Source: Plantago ovata (Eukaryota; Streptophyta; Magnoliopsida; Lamiales; Plantaginaceae). Taken from it: a DNA stretch of 64,000 bases. The notes beneath the pieces are model-generated. The model made no database searches, was not told the DNA's origin, and worked only from the letters and a program-made list of their open reading frames with translations. A program made the translations under genes and the position numbers. The DNA is taken from contig CM051455.1 of NCBI GenBank assembly GCA_028274465.1, positions 72,767,489 through 72,831,488 of the forward strand. The letters run 5' to 3'. Shown piece by piece: positions 29,762 to 39,539 of the stretch. Positions within the stretch are counted from its first letter, which is position 1. Each line of letters begins with the position of its first letter.

Positions 29762-29830
29762 ACTTCTCAAGATGCAAGTCAGACGGTTGCTGAAGCCTCT
29801 GCACCGGAATCAACACTTCCTGCTCAGCAG

Positions 29831-29902
29831 GTAGGTAAAGTTTTTGGTAATACAACTAAGTTTGACAACTTAGTACTTGTATCTAACTCACATTTATTTC
29901 AG
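29831..29902 (+). other. Intron B of copia-2 accessory gene
   Basis: CAGCAG|GTAGGTAAAG ... TTTATTTCAG|GATGAACAA, 72 nt, phase 0, AT-rich. It is readable in frame, so retention is possible. The copia-3 counterpart is 71 nt. Confidence 0.68.
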
Positions 29903-29998
29903 GATGAACAAATGGAGGATGCTTCTCAAGCTCCTCAAGGAATGTAAATTGTACCAGCACAAACAAGTGTGCAACATGAGCTTGCTAAAACTCAGCAG

Positions 29999-30073
29999 GT
30001 AAATCATGTTTCAGCTTTGGACTCTAAAACAATTATCCAAACGTTTCCTGAACTAAATGTTATTCTTTTTCAG
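29999..30073 (+). other. Intron C of copia-2 accessory gene
   Basis: CAGCAG|GTAAATC ... TTCTTTTTCAG|GCTCACAAGG, 75 nt, phase 0. The copia-3 counterpart is 74 nt with TTCTTTTCCAG. Strong pyrimidine tract. Confidence 0.7.
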
Positions 30074-32518
30074 GCTCACAAGGAGACCACTGAAGTGGTT
30101 CACATCACTGAAGATCCAAAAGTATGTTCTGAAGAACTGTACTTAGACTTCAAGAGAACTACATTGTCTAGAGTTTCTAAGTCTGTCAGCAACTGGCAAA
30201 GGTAAAGAAGGATGGACTTTTCTGACCTTCATCTTCATCTATCAAACGAGAAAAAGAGATCTTCTCTGCTAAAGCTCGAGACCTTTGGCCACTCCATACT
30301 TCCGAAAGATATGTCATATTCTCAGCTAATGAGCTCAAATCTGATTGCTCAAATCAGAGAGAATATGAAGGCAAAATTTTAGAGTGCCTCTCCAGCTGAA
30401 CAAGTTGTGATGCTCAAGGGTTCCTTTGTACCCGTGGTGGCTGATTCTCACAAAATCAATGAAGAAGAGGAAGTAACGAGTGTTGCTTTGTATAAGCATC
30501 TCGAATTGGTCATATTAACAGATGATGATGAAGAGGAAGAAGATGAAAACATCCCAACTGATCCCAGGGATGATGAAGGGAAAGATTCAAAGGATAAAAA
30601 GGACGACGATGATGACAATCAAGGTCCTAGTCCTGATGTTGGTGGACTCAAACTGAGAGTTGCTGAAACTGAGAAACAAGACAATCAGCAAGCTGAACAA
30701 ACACCAACTCAGCATGAATCTAAAACCACTCCTGCTAAAACCAGTACTCAAGCACCTGTACAAGGCGCTTATACTGAGGTAGAATACGCCAGCAAGCGAG
30801 CCGCTTTGAAACTTGGCAAAGGCAAGCTTTCTGATGCCGAGTTATCTTTACTCGATGCCAAGGTCACTGATCCAAACCTTGATGATGAAGAAGAATTGGA
30901 TGAAGATTACCAAAGAGAACTACAAAACAGTCTCCAAATTCATGCAAGGTACACGCAGAATTTGGATATTGCTCAATCTTCAGGAGTAAAGCCAACGGAA
31001 GTCCCCTCCCTTCCACTTACTACTGGTGCAACTCTAGTAATTGAGTCTCAAACGTTGCCCTCAGTAACTACTCAATTAAAACTAACTACTAGGTGAAACT
31101 CCAGTCGTTGAGTCTGAAGCGTTGCCATCAGCAACCACTCAACAAGAAAGGAATGAAGCTACTGATTTAGGTCCCAAGGTTGCTGGCCTTCATGAATCTG
31201 AGGATGAAGATGATCTTTCAGCAAATGAGGATGAAAATTCCAAGAAAGACCCCAAAGTGGTTGAAATTCCTCCTCCTGACTACGAAAATGATGAAGGAGA
31301 TGACTTGAGAAGTCAATTGCTGTTACAAGATGATCAATTTGCTTCAGAGCTCAAAGTTCATTCCTTAACCCGAAATCTAGTGCCGTTTCCACGTGTGGAG
31401 GATTTTACTCCAAGAATTTTGTCACTTAGGGAAGTCCACAAAGCCTGCAAAGCAGAATGTTAGGAAACTTGTAATTTTGATGAGCAATTAACCATGCTAA
31501 ATTAAGGAAAGTCCAGTAACTAGTACTCTTAAGGTCCATAGGAATTTAGAATTTTAAGGACATTGTAAAAGAGGAACGTTTGCTGAAGACTTAGATTAGG
31601 TGCTAGATAGGTTGGTTTTTACCGCTTATGATGTATCTTGTTTTCTGAAGAGAAAATAACCTCTTGAAGCATTTGCTGAAGATGTACTTTGTTTTTACAA
31701 ACAAACTATTGAAGCATTTACAAGCCGCTTAGAATCTTGAAGAATTTTGAATATCTGAAGACTTGAAGAATTCGAAGATCTGAAGACTTGAAGATTTCTG
31801 AAGACTGGTATTTACAAAGGCACGTGTTGCTCAGAAAGTGGAAACTTCAGCAACGGCATTGCATAAGTGAAAATCTGAAAGACAGAGTAGGTTGTGGTTG
31901 CTGAAACTGAGACTGACCACTTGCTGATGGAACATATGTGACCTCTTGCTGAAATTACTTACATTTGCGCTCCAATGTTACTGTTTGAATTCTATTCAAA
32001 TAAGCATTAAATGCAAAGCTTGCACGCGAAGGACATGAAGACTAGAAGACAAACAAGGACGCTGCTGAAAGTACAAAAGCAAGATAGTGACATCTTAAGG
32101 ATCAAAAGCATTGGAATTTAAAATTCAAACGGCTCCTTATTTTTCACTATAAATAGAGGTCATCCGGCAAAGAGTTGAAGTTTGTCAACAACGTGATCAA
32201 ACTCTCACTTGTGCTTAAACTCACATACCTTCAAACTCTCTATACTGTCATTGATCGGTTCCAAGACTTAAAGCTTGAGAAAGCTACTTGTGAAGAAGTA
32301 GAACTTACACGACTAAGAAATTAGTTAAGTGTTCTTTCTTTCTTTTAAACAAGAACAAGTCTTGACACCAGAAACAATCAAACTTGTTTACTGCAAAGTA
32401 TTCAAATTGTGTTTCTCAGATTACTTGTTGTAACTGAATAAGTTATAATTAAGTTATCTCACCCCAAAACTCTCTAACTGAAAATACACCGTTTCAAGCG
32501 TGATATTCAGGGGGAACT

Positions 32519-33781
32519 TGATGAATGTGTATTTTACACTTTCATTCGAGTCTTTTTCACCTATTTTAGCTATCCTCTATGTTAATTTAGCTATATTTTA
32601 GTACATTTTATTAGAATAGTGTCACGTTTCCCTTTAGATTTTATTTTACAGGTTTTGGTTGAAATTCGGGGATTTCTGGGCAAATATATTGAAGTTGACA
32701 AGGAATTGGTGTCCCAGAAGCCTATTTGGAGTATCTGAAGGTTTCCGGATAGGATTTGGAGTCTAGGGGCCGAATCTGGAGTTTAGAAGGCCATTAGAAG
32801 TCTGAAACCGAGTCCGAAAAGGTGAAGAAATCCAAATCCGCGTCGAAAAACGCGGAATTCCGCGAAAAAGCCGGGGGTGAACCGCCCGAGCCTCGGGCGA
32901 ACCGCCCCACAGAAAATTCGGGGCCTATATATAGAGCTCAGTTTTTCTCCGAAAATCATATCTTTCTAAGCCTACTTTCTCACCTCTCTCTATAGTTTTA
33001 GGTAGGAACTTCCCGGGGCCTGTCCTGGGAGTTCCATAGCTTAAGGGATACTTTTTCATAGCAGTTTGGAGCTCGTAGGACCGCAATCATCCGGAGATTG
33101 ACAACCTTCGGTAACTTTGTATCTTACAAGTTTTATTCTACTTATTTTATATTCTTTCAACATGTTTTCTTCTATGATATCTGTTGATTGCATGCCTATT
33201 ATGAGTAGCTAAACTTATCATTGGTGGTAGTATGTGAATTCTTAGCGAGGGAAGATAATCATGCTAATGGCTATATCGCGCATTATACTCCGTGTCATTG
33301 CTTTATTTCGTTGAATAGTTGTAACCAAAATTCTCGTATGTTGTATTGATCATTATGCACAATTGGACACTAGTCGACCATCAGACCAATTATCTTCGTA
33401 GTGTTGAATAATTACGGAACACATTAGGACAATCGTGATTGACTAGTCAGACCAGATTATCTTCGTAGTGCTTAATACTTGCAACAGGACACTAGATTGA
33501 TTCAAAGATCTCTATGCAAGACCGAGAAATTTATACATGATTATCGACCCATTATGCTAAGAAGGACCATACTATCACCAATCTCCATTATCTGCTAGAA
33601 AACCCCTATTGCTATTTGTCGGCTGTTTTATATTCTCTTGTTAAATAGATAAAGCTAGTTATAGTCCTGAGAGAACGACACTCGAGTCATTCTGCTACTA
33701 CACTACGGTTTTCGTTGTATTTGTGGATTGCCTTTGGCTAAATAACAAATTTATTTTATTGACCTTGACAACGTTACATCA
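32519..33781 (+). repeat. 5' LTR of element B
   Basis: 1263 bp, ending ACATCA. A GC-rich inverted-repeat block at 32838-32915 (including GGGCG-AAC-CGCCC) precedes TATATATA at about 32935. No gene. Confidence 0.93.
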
Positions 33782-33784
33782 AAT

Positions 33785-33802
33785 TGGCGCCGTTGCCGGG
33801 GA
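33785..33802 (+). promoter_or_regulatory. Primer binding site of element B (Asp tRNA)
   Basis: TGGCGCCGTTGCCGGGGA, perfect complement of the tRNA-Asp 3' end, 3 nt after the LTR. Confidence 0.93.
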
Positions 33803-33946
33803 CTATACTCCTTTTTTCCATTTAATTTGTTTATATTTTCAGCTTTAGATTCCTAATTCTATTATATTTGCCGGGGACTATCTCTCTCTGATACTGCTTT
33901 CCTAGTCTGTTTCTAATCACCTTTCCTAGTCTGTTATAGATTGTGT

Positions 33947-34618
33947 ATGCCGCATACACGTTTTGCAGGAACACCGCTTGCTGATTCAATTGCTGAGATC
34001 GATAGAGTCTACCACCAAAGAAGGCGACTACTTGAAAGGCGCGCACTAGAGGAAATAGAGGAAAACGATTTCTCTGAATCTCTAGAGATCAAGAACCACA
34101 CATTCCAACAACTTCCGAGGTTCTACGGCTTATCAAGGGAAGATGTGATGGGGTACTTGCACGATATCGATGATTTCGTCAACCAACTCCCACGACCCGG
34201 AGCTGACATAACAACGGATGAGTTGAGGATGAAGGTTTTTGCTATGGGACTTGGCGACAGAGCCAAGTCATGGCTGAGTTCTCTGCCAGCCGGCTCGCTG
34301 GACACTTGGGAAAAGGTTTTTTCAGCTTTCATGGAGAAATACTTTCCTCACACCTTGACTACCGCGCTAAAGGTGCAGATCACTGGATTCAAGCAGGACT
34401 ATGATGAGACCATCTATACCGCGTTCGAGAGGTTCCAAGATCTCACGAACAAGTGCCCTCACCATGGTTTTGAACTTTCCGACCTAGTCCAACACTTCTA
34501 CAATGGAATAACCTTCGAGAACCAACAAGTGGTGGATTTCCAATGCCGAGGCAATATTTGGGAGGAAACTGCAGACGCCGTCTGGGCTGTTTTCGAAAGG
34601 CTTAGTAAGGGTTCGTAG
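33947..34618 (+). pseudogene. gag: Element B gag, capsid part
   Basis: Starts at ATG 33947 (MPHTRFAGTPLADSIAEIDR). The gag domain has YLHDIDDFVNQLPRPGAD, GLGDRAKSWLSSLPAGSLDT, FMEKYFPHTLTTALK and TNKCPHHGFELSDLVQHFYN. It stops at TAG 34616-34618, where element C reads Gln, a C-to-T change. Compared with C it lacks a 40-odd-residue segment after FSESL (in-frame deletion). Capsid protein of the particle; the nucleocapsid part continues in the next frame. Confidence 0.88.
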
Positions 34619-34682
34619 TTCAAGGACCCAAGAGCAATGGTTAGGACGTGGACCTGAAGCTCCACCGACTCAAGAAGCCCCT

Positions 34683-35981
34683 ATGTATAGGGGGAATGGG
34701 GATCAATTCGAGTGCTTTACCAACGAATTGAAGCAAGTCCTCAAGAGCGCCACCGGATCAACTGTTTCGAACGAAGTATGCCGAATATGCAAGAACTATG
34801 GACATTGGGCTCATATGTGTAGATCGGAGCTGGCATACGATGATGGCAACTGGGCTCGAGGAGGCGAAGAAGAAGCCTTTGCTACGGAGTTTGGTACTCA
34901 AGAAGTTAGCTACGGACAAGACGGTAGGAATCCTCGAGGTGGATTCTGGAGAAGAGGATACCGCAACAATCAAGGCTATGCACCGGCTAACCAAACTTAT
35001 GGACCTAACCAAGACCGTAGTAGGCTAAACTATGGTAATGACCACTGCGAAAACCCCGCTCCAAAAGAGCCGCCGAAGTCGAAGTCGGCTCAACTGATGG
35101 AGAACTTGCAAAAGATGGTTGATCACACACAAAGTTTTCTCAAACGTTATGAAGAAGATTCTGAGAAGACTAGGGCAAGGCTTGATAGGTTGGAAGAAAG
35201 CACTAGGCTTGCTCATCAAAAGATGCAAAAATTGATCGACCGAAGAGCAAGTAGGGAACAAGGCAAACTGCCTAGCAACACTGTGAAGTCGAATGCCATT
35301 ACAGTGGCTGGTGACGTACCTGACGAAATCACCATCAAGAAGGTTGTTAAGTGCGAGTGTTGCAAGAAGGAAGAACTTCTACAGGCTAAGGAAGAAGAGG
35401 AGGACCTTGGTTCTGACGTAAGTGATGAGGAGCAAGAGGATCCCGAACCACACCCTAAAAGTTTCGATGTTAAGGTAGGGATTGGTGAGCTTGAAGATGT
35501 CCGTGCCACACTAGACACGGGATCCTACTCAAACATAATTCCTTTGAATGTGTTTGAAAAGAGTAAGCTTGGAAAACTATCTGAGGAAAGGGCTATTGTG
35601 CGACTGGCGGATGGATCATTTATGAGACCCGAAGGAGTTGTGAAAAATGTGTTAGTCAAGATTGGTGAAGCATCTGTTTACACCAATTTTGTAGTTATGC
35701 CGGCGTCTGGACCTGGAACGGGGGATGTCATACGCTTAGGGAAACCATTCTTGACTAAACTACGCTCTGTGATGGACATCTACCAAAGAACTTGCACCAT
35801 CGAAGTGAACGGAAAGCAACACGTGTTGCACGCCATACCTGATCCACCTGATCCGCCCGATATTTCGTTCAGTACTCACAACTGTGGTCTTGCAGCCTAT
35901 ATTCTTTCTTATTCACAGGTTCGTGGCATGGAGAGGAGATCAATGAAGGGGAAGCCTAGTACCCGCAAAAAGAAGAGATAG
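34683..35981 (+). CDS. Element B nucleocapsid and protease
   Basis: Long intact frame (432 codons) after the gag break. CCHC knuckle CRICKNYGHWAHMC near the N-terminus, a Gly/Arg/Asn/Tyr-rich RNA-binding region, a coiled coil (EEDSEKTRARLDRLEESTRL) and an acidic stretch. The retropepsin follows: VRATLDTGSYSNIIPLNVF (DTG active site), VRLADGSFMRPEGV and GDVIRLGKPFLTKLRSVMDI. A basic tail ends in KKKR. In an ancestral element it was one polyprotein with gag. The frame just upstream has small deletions relative to C. No polymerase follows. Confidence 0.85.
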   Translation: MYRGNGDQFECFTNELKQVLKSATGSTVSNEVCRICKNYGHWAHMCRSELAYDDGNWARGGEEEAFATEFGTQEVSYGQDGRNPRGGFWRRGYRNNQGYAPANQTYGPNQDRSRLNYGNDHCENPAPKEPPKSKSAQLMENLQKMVDHTQSFLKRYEEDSEKTRARLDRLEESTRLAHQKMQKLIDRRASREQGKLPSNTVKSNAITVAGDVPDEITIKKVVKCECCKKEELLQAKEEEEDLGSDVSDEEQEDPEPHPKSFDVKVGIGELEDVRATLDTGSYSNIIPLNVFEKSKLGKLSEERAIVRLADGSFMRPEGVVKNVLVKIGEASVYTNFVVMPASGPGTGDVIRLGKPFLTKLRSVMDIYQRTCTIEVNGKQHVLHAIPDPPDPPDISFSTHNCGLAAYILSYSQVRGMERRSMKGKPSTRKKKR

Positions 35982-37576
35982 GCGCAGACAGGAGTCGAGT
36001 CAAAGACTTTAAACAATGGCGCTAACCGGGAGGCAACCCGGAGATTTTATCGCTTTCTTTAATCACTTTCTTTACCGCTTTAAATTTTATCTCACGAGTT
36101 TGATTGAGTATTGTACGGTAACTTATACAAGCATTAGCTCTCACCTTGGATCCACTTTCGGCGTTCGGGACGAGCGACGACGTTCAGGTTTGGGGAGGAG
36201 GTTATCGCTGGTTATCTCTATACTTATCTTGCTTATGAAAAACTCGTGAAATTTTTTACATTTGCACGTTTACTGCTTTCCTAGGATAGTTTTGCATGTT
36301 TTATATGGAGTTTATTGCCGAATTTTTTGAACTTTTTTATTCGGTAGATCAACTAGCTATGCCATTAATCGTATGCTTCATCTCTATGAATTTGTTTAAG
36401 GTTTTTCTCGCTTGGCTTGTCACATTTACGTATTGCACTTAGCTGAGCTAGGTAGTCTCGACATCACTTAGTGGTGTTTTCTCTACTACATTTCACGAAG
36501 GCCTTTATAATAGGATGATGCATGTTAGGGTCTTATGGTTGTTTTCCCGAGTAATATTGTACCTAAGAGGCAACAAGTCTTCACCATGCTTTGAGATTGC
36601 TAAATGCCTAGGAAGGAGGTAGTGTGAGGTTGTGTGATCCTTTGTTTATAACCTATACTTCTGAATAGGTTTGGGGAGGGGGATACACCATCATAGACTT
36701 GTTTTTCTTTTTCGTTTTCGTATCGTGAGTTTATTTTTTCCATAAAATTTTGTACTCCAACCTATTCTTTCGAATAGGTTTGGGGAAGTCGTGTGAGTCA
36801 TTTCTGTTTCTCTCTTTGTTATGCTACTGCTGGCTAGAAAAAATCGAAAAAAAAAAAAAGAAGAAAGAAAATTTCCAGGAAAAAAGAAAAAAAGAAGAAA
36901 AAACGAATCTGGAAAGAAAAAAGAGAAAAAGACCCCAAAAAAGCAAAGAAGGGTCCAAAAAAAGAGGAAGCCAAATAGCAGTGTAGCAAAGTGTTGAGTC
37001 TTTTCCATTTTTGTGATGTTCGTAATCGTGTTTTTTATTTTTTATCTTTTTTGTCTTAAGAGTCATCTGTTCTAGACCACCCTCGTCCTGCCATTCAGGA
37101 AGTGGTTAATAGCTTAAGACTTTACTTGAGAGATGGGTAGAATAGGGGAGTGTTATCTTTTATAGGGAACCCTCATTCGTTTGATAAGAGCCAGTACTAG
37201 TTCGACCTCTTTTGAGGAAAAGTCTTAACATGGTGGAACAACAGTAAGTCCTCAGTTTCATAGGCACGGGGCAACCATTCGTATCATAGCATGCATCGTT
37301 ACGTCGTCACTGACTATGTCCAGGTAGAGAATGTTACGAGAGACTATCTTGTCTTGACATAAGTGCTTATGTGGATGTGTATAAGTCAATCGAGGTATTC
37401 TTCAACCTATATTCATGCGTTGATTCATATGGGTTTTGTTCATATGTTATTTGGTAGATTCAGTAGATTAGTTCATTTTATTTGGCATGAAACTCCATTT
37501 TTGTGGCTTGCATGTTTTTTGTATTAGAGTCTAGCTTAGTTGCTTGAGGACAAGCAAAGGTTCGGTTTGGGGAGTT
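35982..37576 (+). other. Structured 3' UTR and polypurine tract of element B
   Basis: No gene. Hairpin CCGGG / CCCGG around AGGCAA (36026-36041); CATCAC / GTGGTG near 36461; AACCTAT / ATAGGTT (36650-36671) and AACCTATTC / GAATAGGTT (36759-36780), both followed by TGGGGA; an A-rich block (36838-36965); ACCAC-TCCTG / CAGGA-GTGGT (37076-37106); TTGCTTG / CAAGCAA (37540-37557). It ends with polypurine tract GGTTTGGGGAG at 37564-37574. Lys-rich ORFs over the A tract are not genes. Confidence 0.85.
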
Positions 37577-39022
37577 TGATGAATGTGTATTTTACACTTT
37601 CATTCGAGTCTTTTTCACCTATTTTAGTTATCCTCTATGTTAATTTAGCTATATTTTAGTACATTTTATTAGAATAGTGTCACGTTTCCCTTTAGATTTG
37701 ATTTTACAGGTTTTGGTTGAAATTCGGGGATTTCTGGGCAAATATATTGAAGCTGACAAGGAATTGGTGTCCCAGAAGCCTATTTGGAGTATCTGAAGGT
37801 TTCCGGATAGGATTTGGAGTCTAGGGGTCGAATCTGGAGGTTAGAAGGCCATTAGAAGTCTGAAACCGAGTCCGAAAAGGTGAAGAAATCCAAATCCGCG
37901 TCGAAAAATGCGGAATTCCGCGAAAAAGCCGGGGGGTGAACCGCTGCAGCCTCGGGCGAACCGCCCCACAGAAAATTCGGGGCCTATATATAGAGCTCAG
38001 TTTTTCTCCGAAAATCATATCTTTCTAAGCCTACTTTCTCACCTCTCTCTATAGTTTTAGGTAGGAACTTCCCGGGGCCTGTCCTGGGAGTTCCATAGCT
38101 TAGGGGATACTTTTTCATAGCAGTTTGGAGCTCGTAGGACCGCAATCATCCTGATATTGACAACCTTCGGTAACTTTGTATCTTACAAGTTTTATTCTAC
38201 TTATTTTATATTCTTTCAACATGTTTTCTTCTATGATATCTGTTGATTGCATGCCTATTATGAGTAGCTAAACTTATCATTGGTGGTAGTATGTGAATTC
38301 TTAACGAGGGAAGATAATCATGCTAATGGCTATCTCGCATTATACTCCGTGTCATTGCTTTATTTCGTTGATCAGTTGTAACCAAAATTCTCGTATGTTG
38401 TATTGATCATTATGCACAATTGGACACTAGTCAACCATCAGACCAATTATCTTCGTAGTGTTGAATAATTACGGAACACATTAGGACAATCGTGATTGAC
38501 TAGTCAGACCAGATTATGTTCGTAGTGCTTAATACTTGCAACAGGACACTAGATTGATTCAAAGATCTCTATGCAAGACCGAGGAATTTATGCATGATTA
38601 TCGACCCATTATGCTAAGAAGGACCATACTATCACCAATCTCCATTATCTGCTAGAAAACCCCTATTGCTATCTGTTTGCTGTTTTATATTCTCTTGTTA
38701 AATAGATAAAGCTTAATACTTGCAACAGGACACTAGATTGATTCAAAGATCTCTATGCAAGACCGAGGAATTTATGCATGATTATCGACCCATTATGCTA
38801 AGAAGGACCATACTATCACCAATCTCCATTATCTGCTAGAAAACCCCTATTGCTATCTGTCTGCTGTTTTATATTCTCTTGTTAAATAGATAAAGCTAGT
38901 TATAGTCCTGAGAGAACGACACTCGAGTCATTCTGCTACTACACTACGGTTTTCGTTGTAGTTGTGGATTGCCTTTGGCTAAATAACAAATTTATTTGAT
39001 TGACCTTGACAATATTACATCA
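37577..39022 (+). repeat. 3' LTR of element B with a 184-bp tandem duplication
   Basis: 1446 bp, 183 bp longer than the 5' LTR because 38527-38710 is repeated at 38711-38894. Otherwise it closely matches the 5' LTR. The duplication is not in the 5' LTR, so it arose after insertion. Confidence 0.93.
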
Positions 39023-39539
39023 GAACTTAATCGAGCATAGTTTTGCTGATTAAAAGTACCAAGTTTGGTGGAGAACAAGGTTGCGTTCTCTAGATTAGGT
39101 TGGAGACGAAGCAAGTGTGCTTTGGTTTCTGTTTGAATCACTCTAGATAGAAGTTGTAAGGAACCTCAATCATATCTTAGTGGATTCAGTCCTAGAAAGG
39201 ATAAAGTGGATTAGTTGAGAGATTACGCCACTCTCAGATACCACTATAAAAGTTTTTGTGTGATTTACTTATTGTATTTAGTTTTCAGCAAATCATATTT
39301 GTCTGTACACAGTCACTCACATCACTTGCTGAAACCTTCATTTACTGAAAAAGCACTTATTGTATCAAAGACTTCCGCTCTCTGATTTTAAGTATCAGCA
39401 AACCTAGCTACTGAAAAGTAACTTATGCTTGCTGAGAAAGTTAAGTATCAGCACACTCATTACTGAAAAGTAATAAGCACTTGCTGAGAAAGTTTGAAAA
39501 GACTATTCACCCCCGGCCCTCTAGTCTTTTCTTGTTATT

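Larger units (their letters stand above)
27671..31457 (+). pseudogene. copia-2 accessory gene with introns (putative plant transposon protein-like)
   Basis: Begins at ATG 27671 (MAPKRQSSKTSKSSKVDS). Exon 1 encodes a basic tail and a domain with KEKYIRYFYEQELDGDNEEA, VLKWTDLAEIFQIPTTG and LGLVALLLIKVLDSQVGGID, patterned like the accessory ORF of Ty3 element D. The frame moves near 28550 (intron or indel), then runs through a Lys-rich and an Ala/Glu-rich region (VAEKMVGEQATHQVAEEPVAE) to 29687. Three short introns separate exons at 29762-29830, 29903-29998 and 30074 onward. The last exon is acidic (DDDEEEEDENIPTD) and stops where a deletion brings the LTR in at 31458. A 1-nt deletion near 29070 and nonsense codons (TAA 29945, TAA 30205, TAG 30380) make it a pseudogene. 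Function unknown; in the position of the Sirevirus env-like gene. Confidence 0.72.
32519..39022 (+). mobile_element. Element B: non-autonomous Ty3 element (gag-protease only)
   Basis: 6504 bp with TGATGA...CATCA ends and TSD GAACT (32514-32518, 39023-39027); the empty site is visible in the copia-3 LTR. It holds a 5' LTR, an Asp-tRNA primer site, gag, protease, a structured 3' UTR, a polypurine tract and a 3' LTR. RT, RNase H and integrase are absent, with no trace of decay, so this is a gag-only (TR-GAG-like) design that must borrow a polymerase. LTR ends and 3'-UTR hairpins match element A. Confidence 0.93.
22929..39539 (+). mobile_element. copia-2: internally deleted Ty1/copia element with accessory gene
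   Basis: Same family as copia-1. Order: LTR end and primer site, Cassandra insertion (23095-23888), leader, gag, coiled coil, protease, a deletion removing integrase and nearly all RT-RNase H, hairpin array, accessory gene, 3' LTR from 31458. The LTR is split by element B (32519-39022) and ends at 39539, a few bases short of its expected GGGACCAACA, where copia-3 begins in the opposite orientation. It cannot move on its own and its genes carry stops. Confidence 0.88.
31458..39539 (+). repeat. copia-2 3' LTR, split by element B
   Basis: LTR starts TGTTAGGAAACTTG at 31458, directly after a coding remnant, since the gene end and polypurine tract were deleted. The TATA box TATAAATA is at 32148-32155. 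The LTR runs to 32518, resumes at 39028 after element B and stops at 39539. The copia-3 LTR (39540-41219, opposite strand) gives the unbroken version, 1680 bp. A GAAGA-CTTGAAGA short repeat lies at 31735-31806. Confidence 0.9.
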
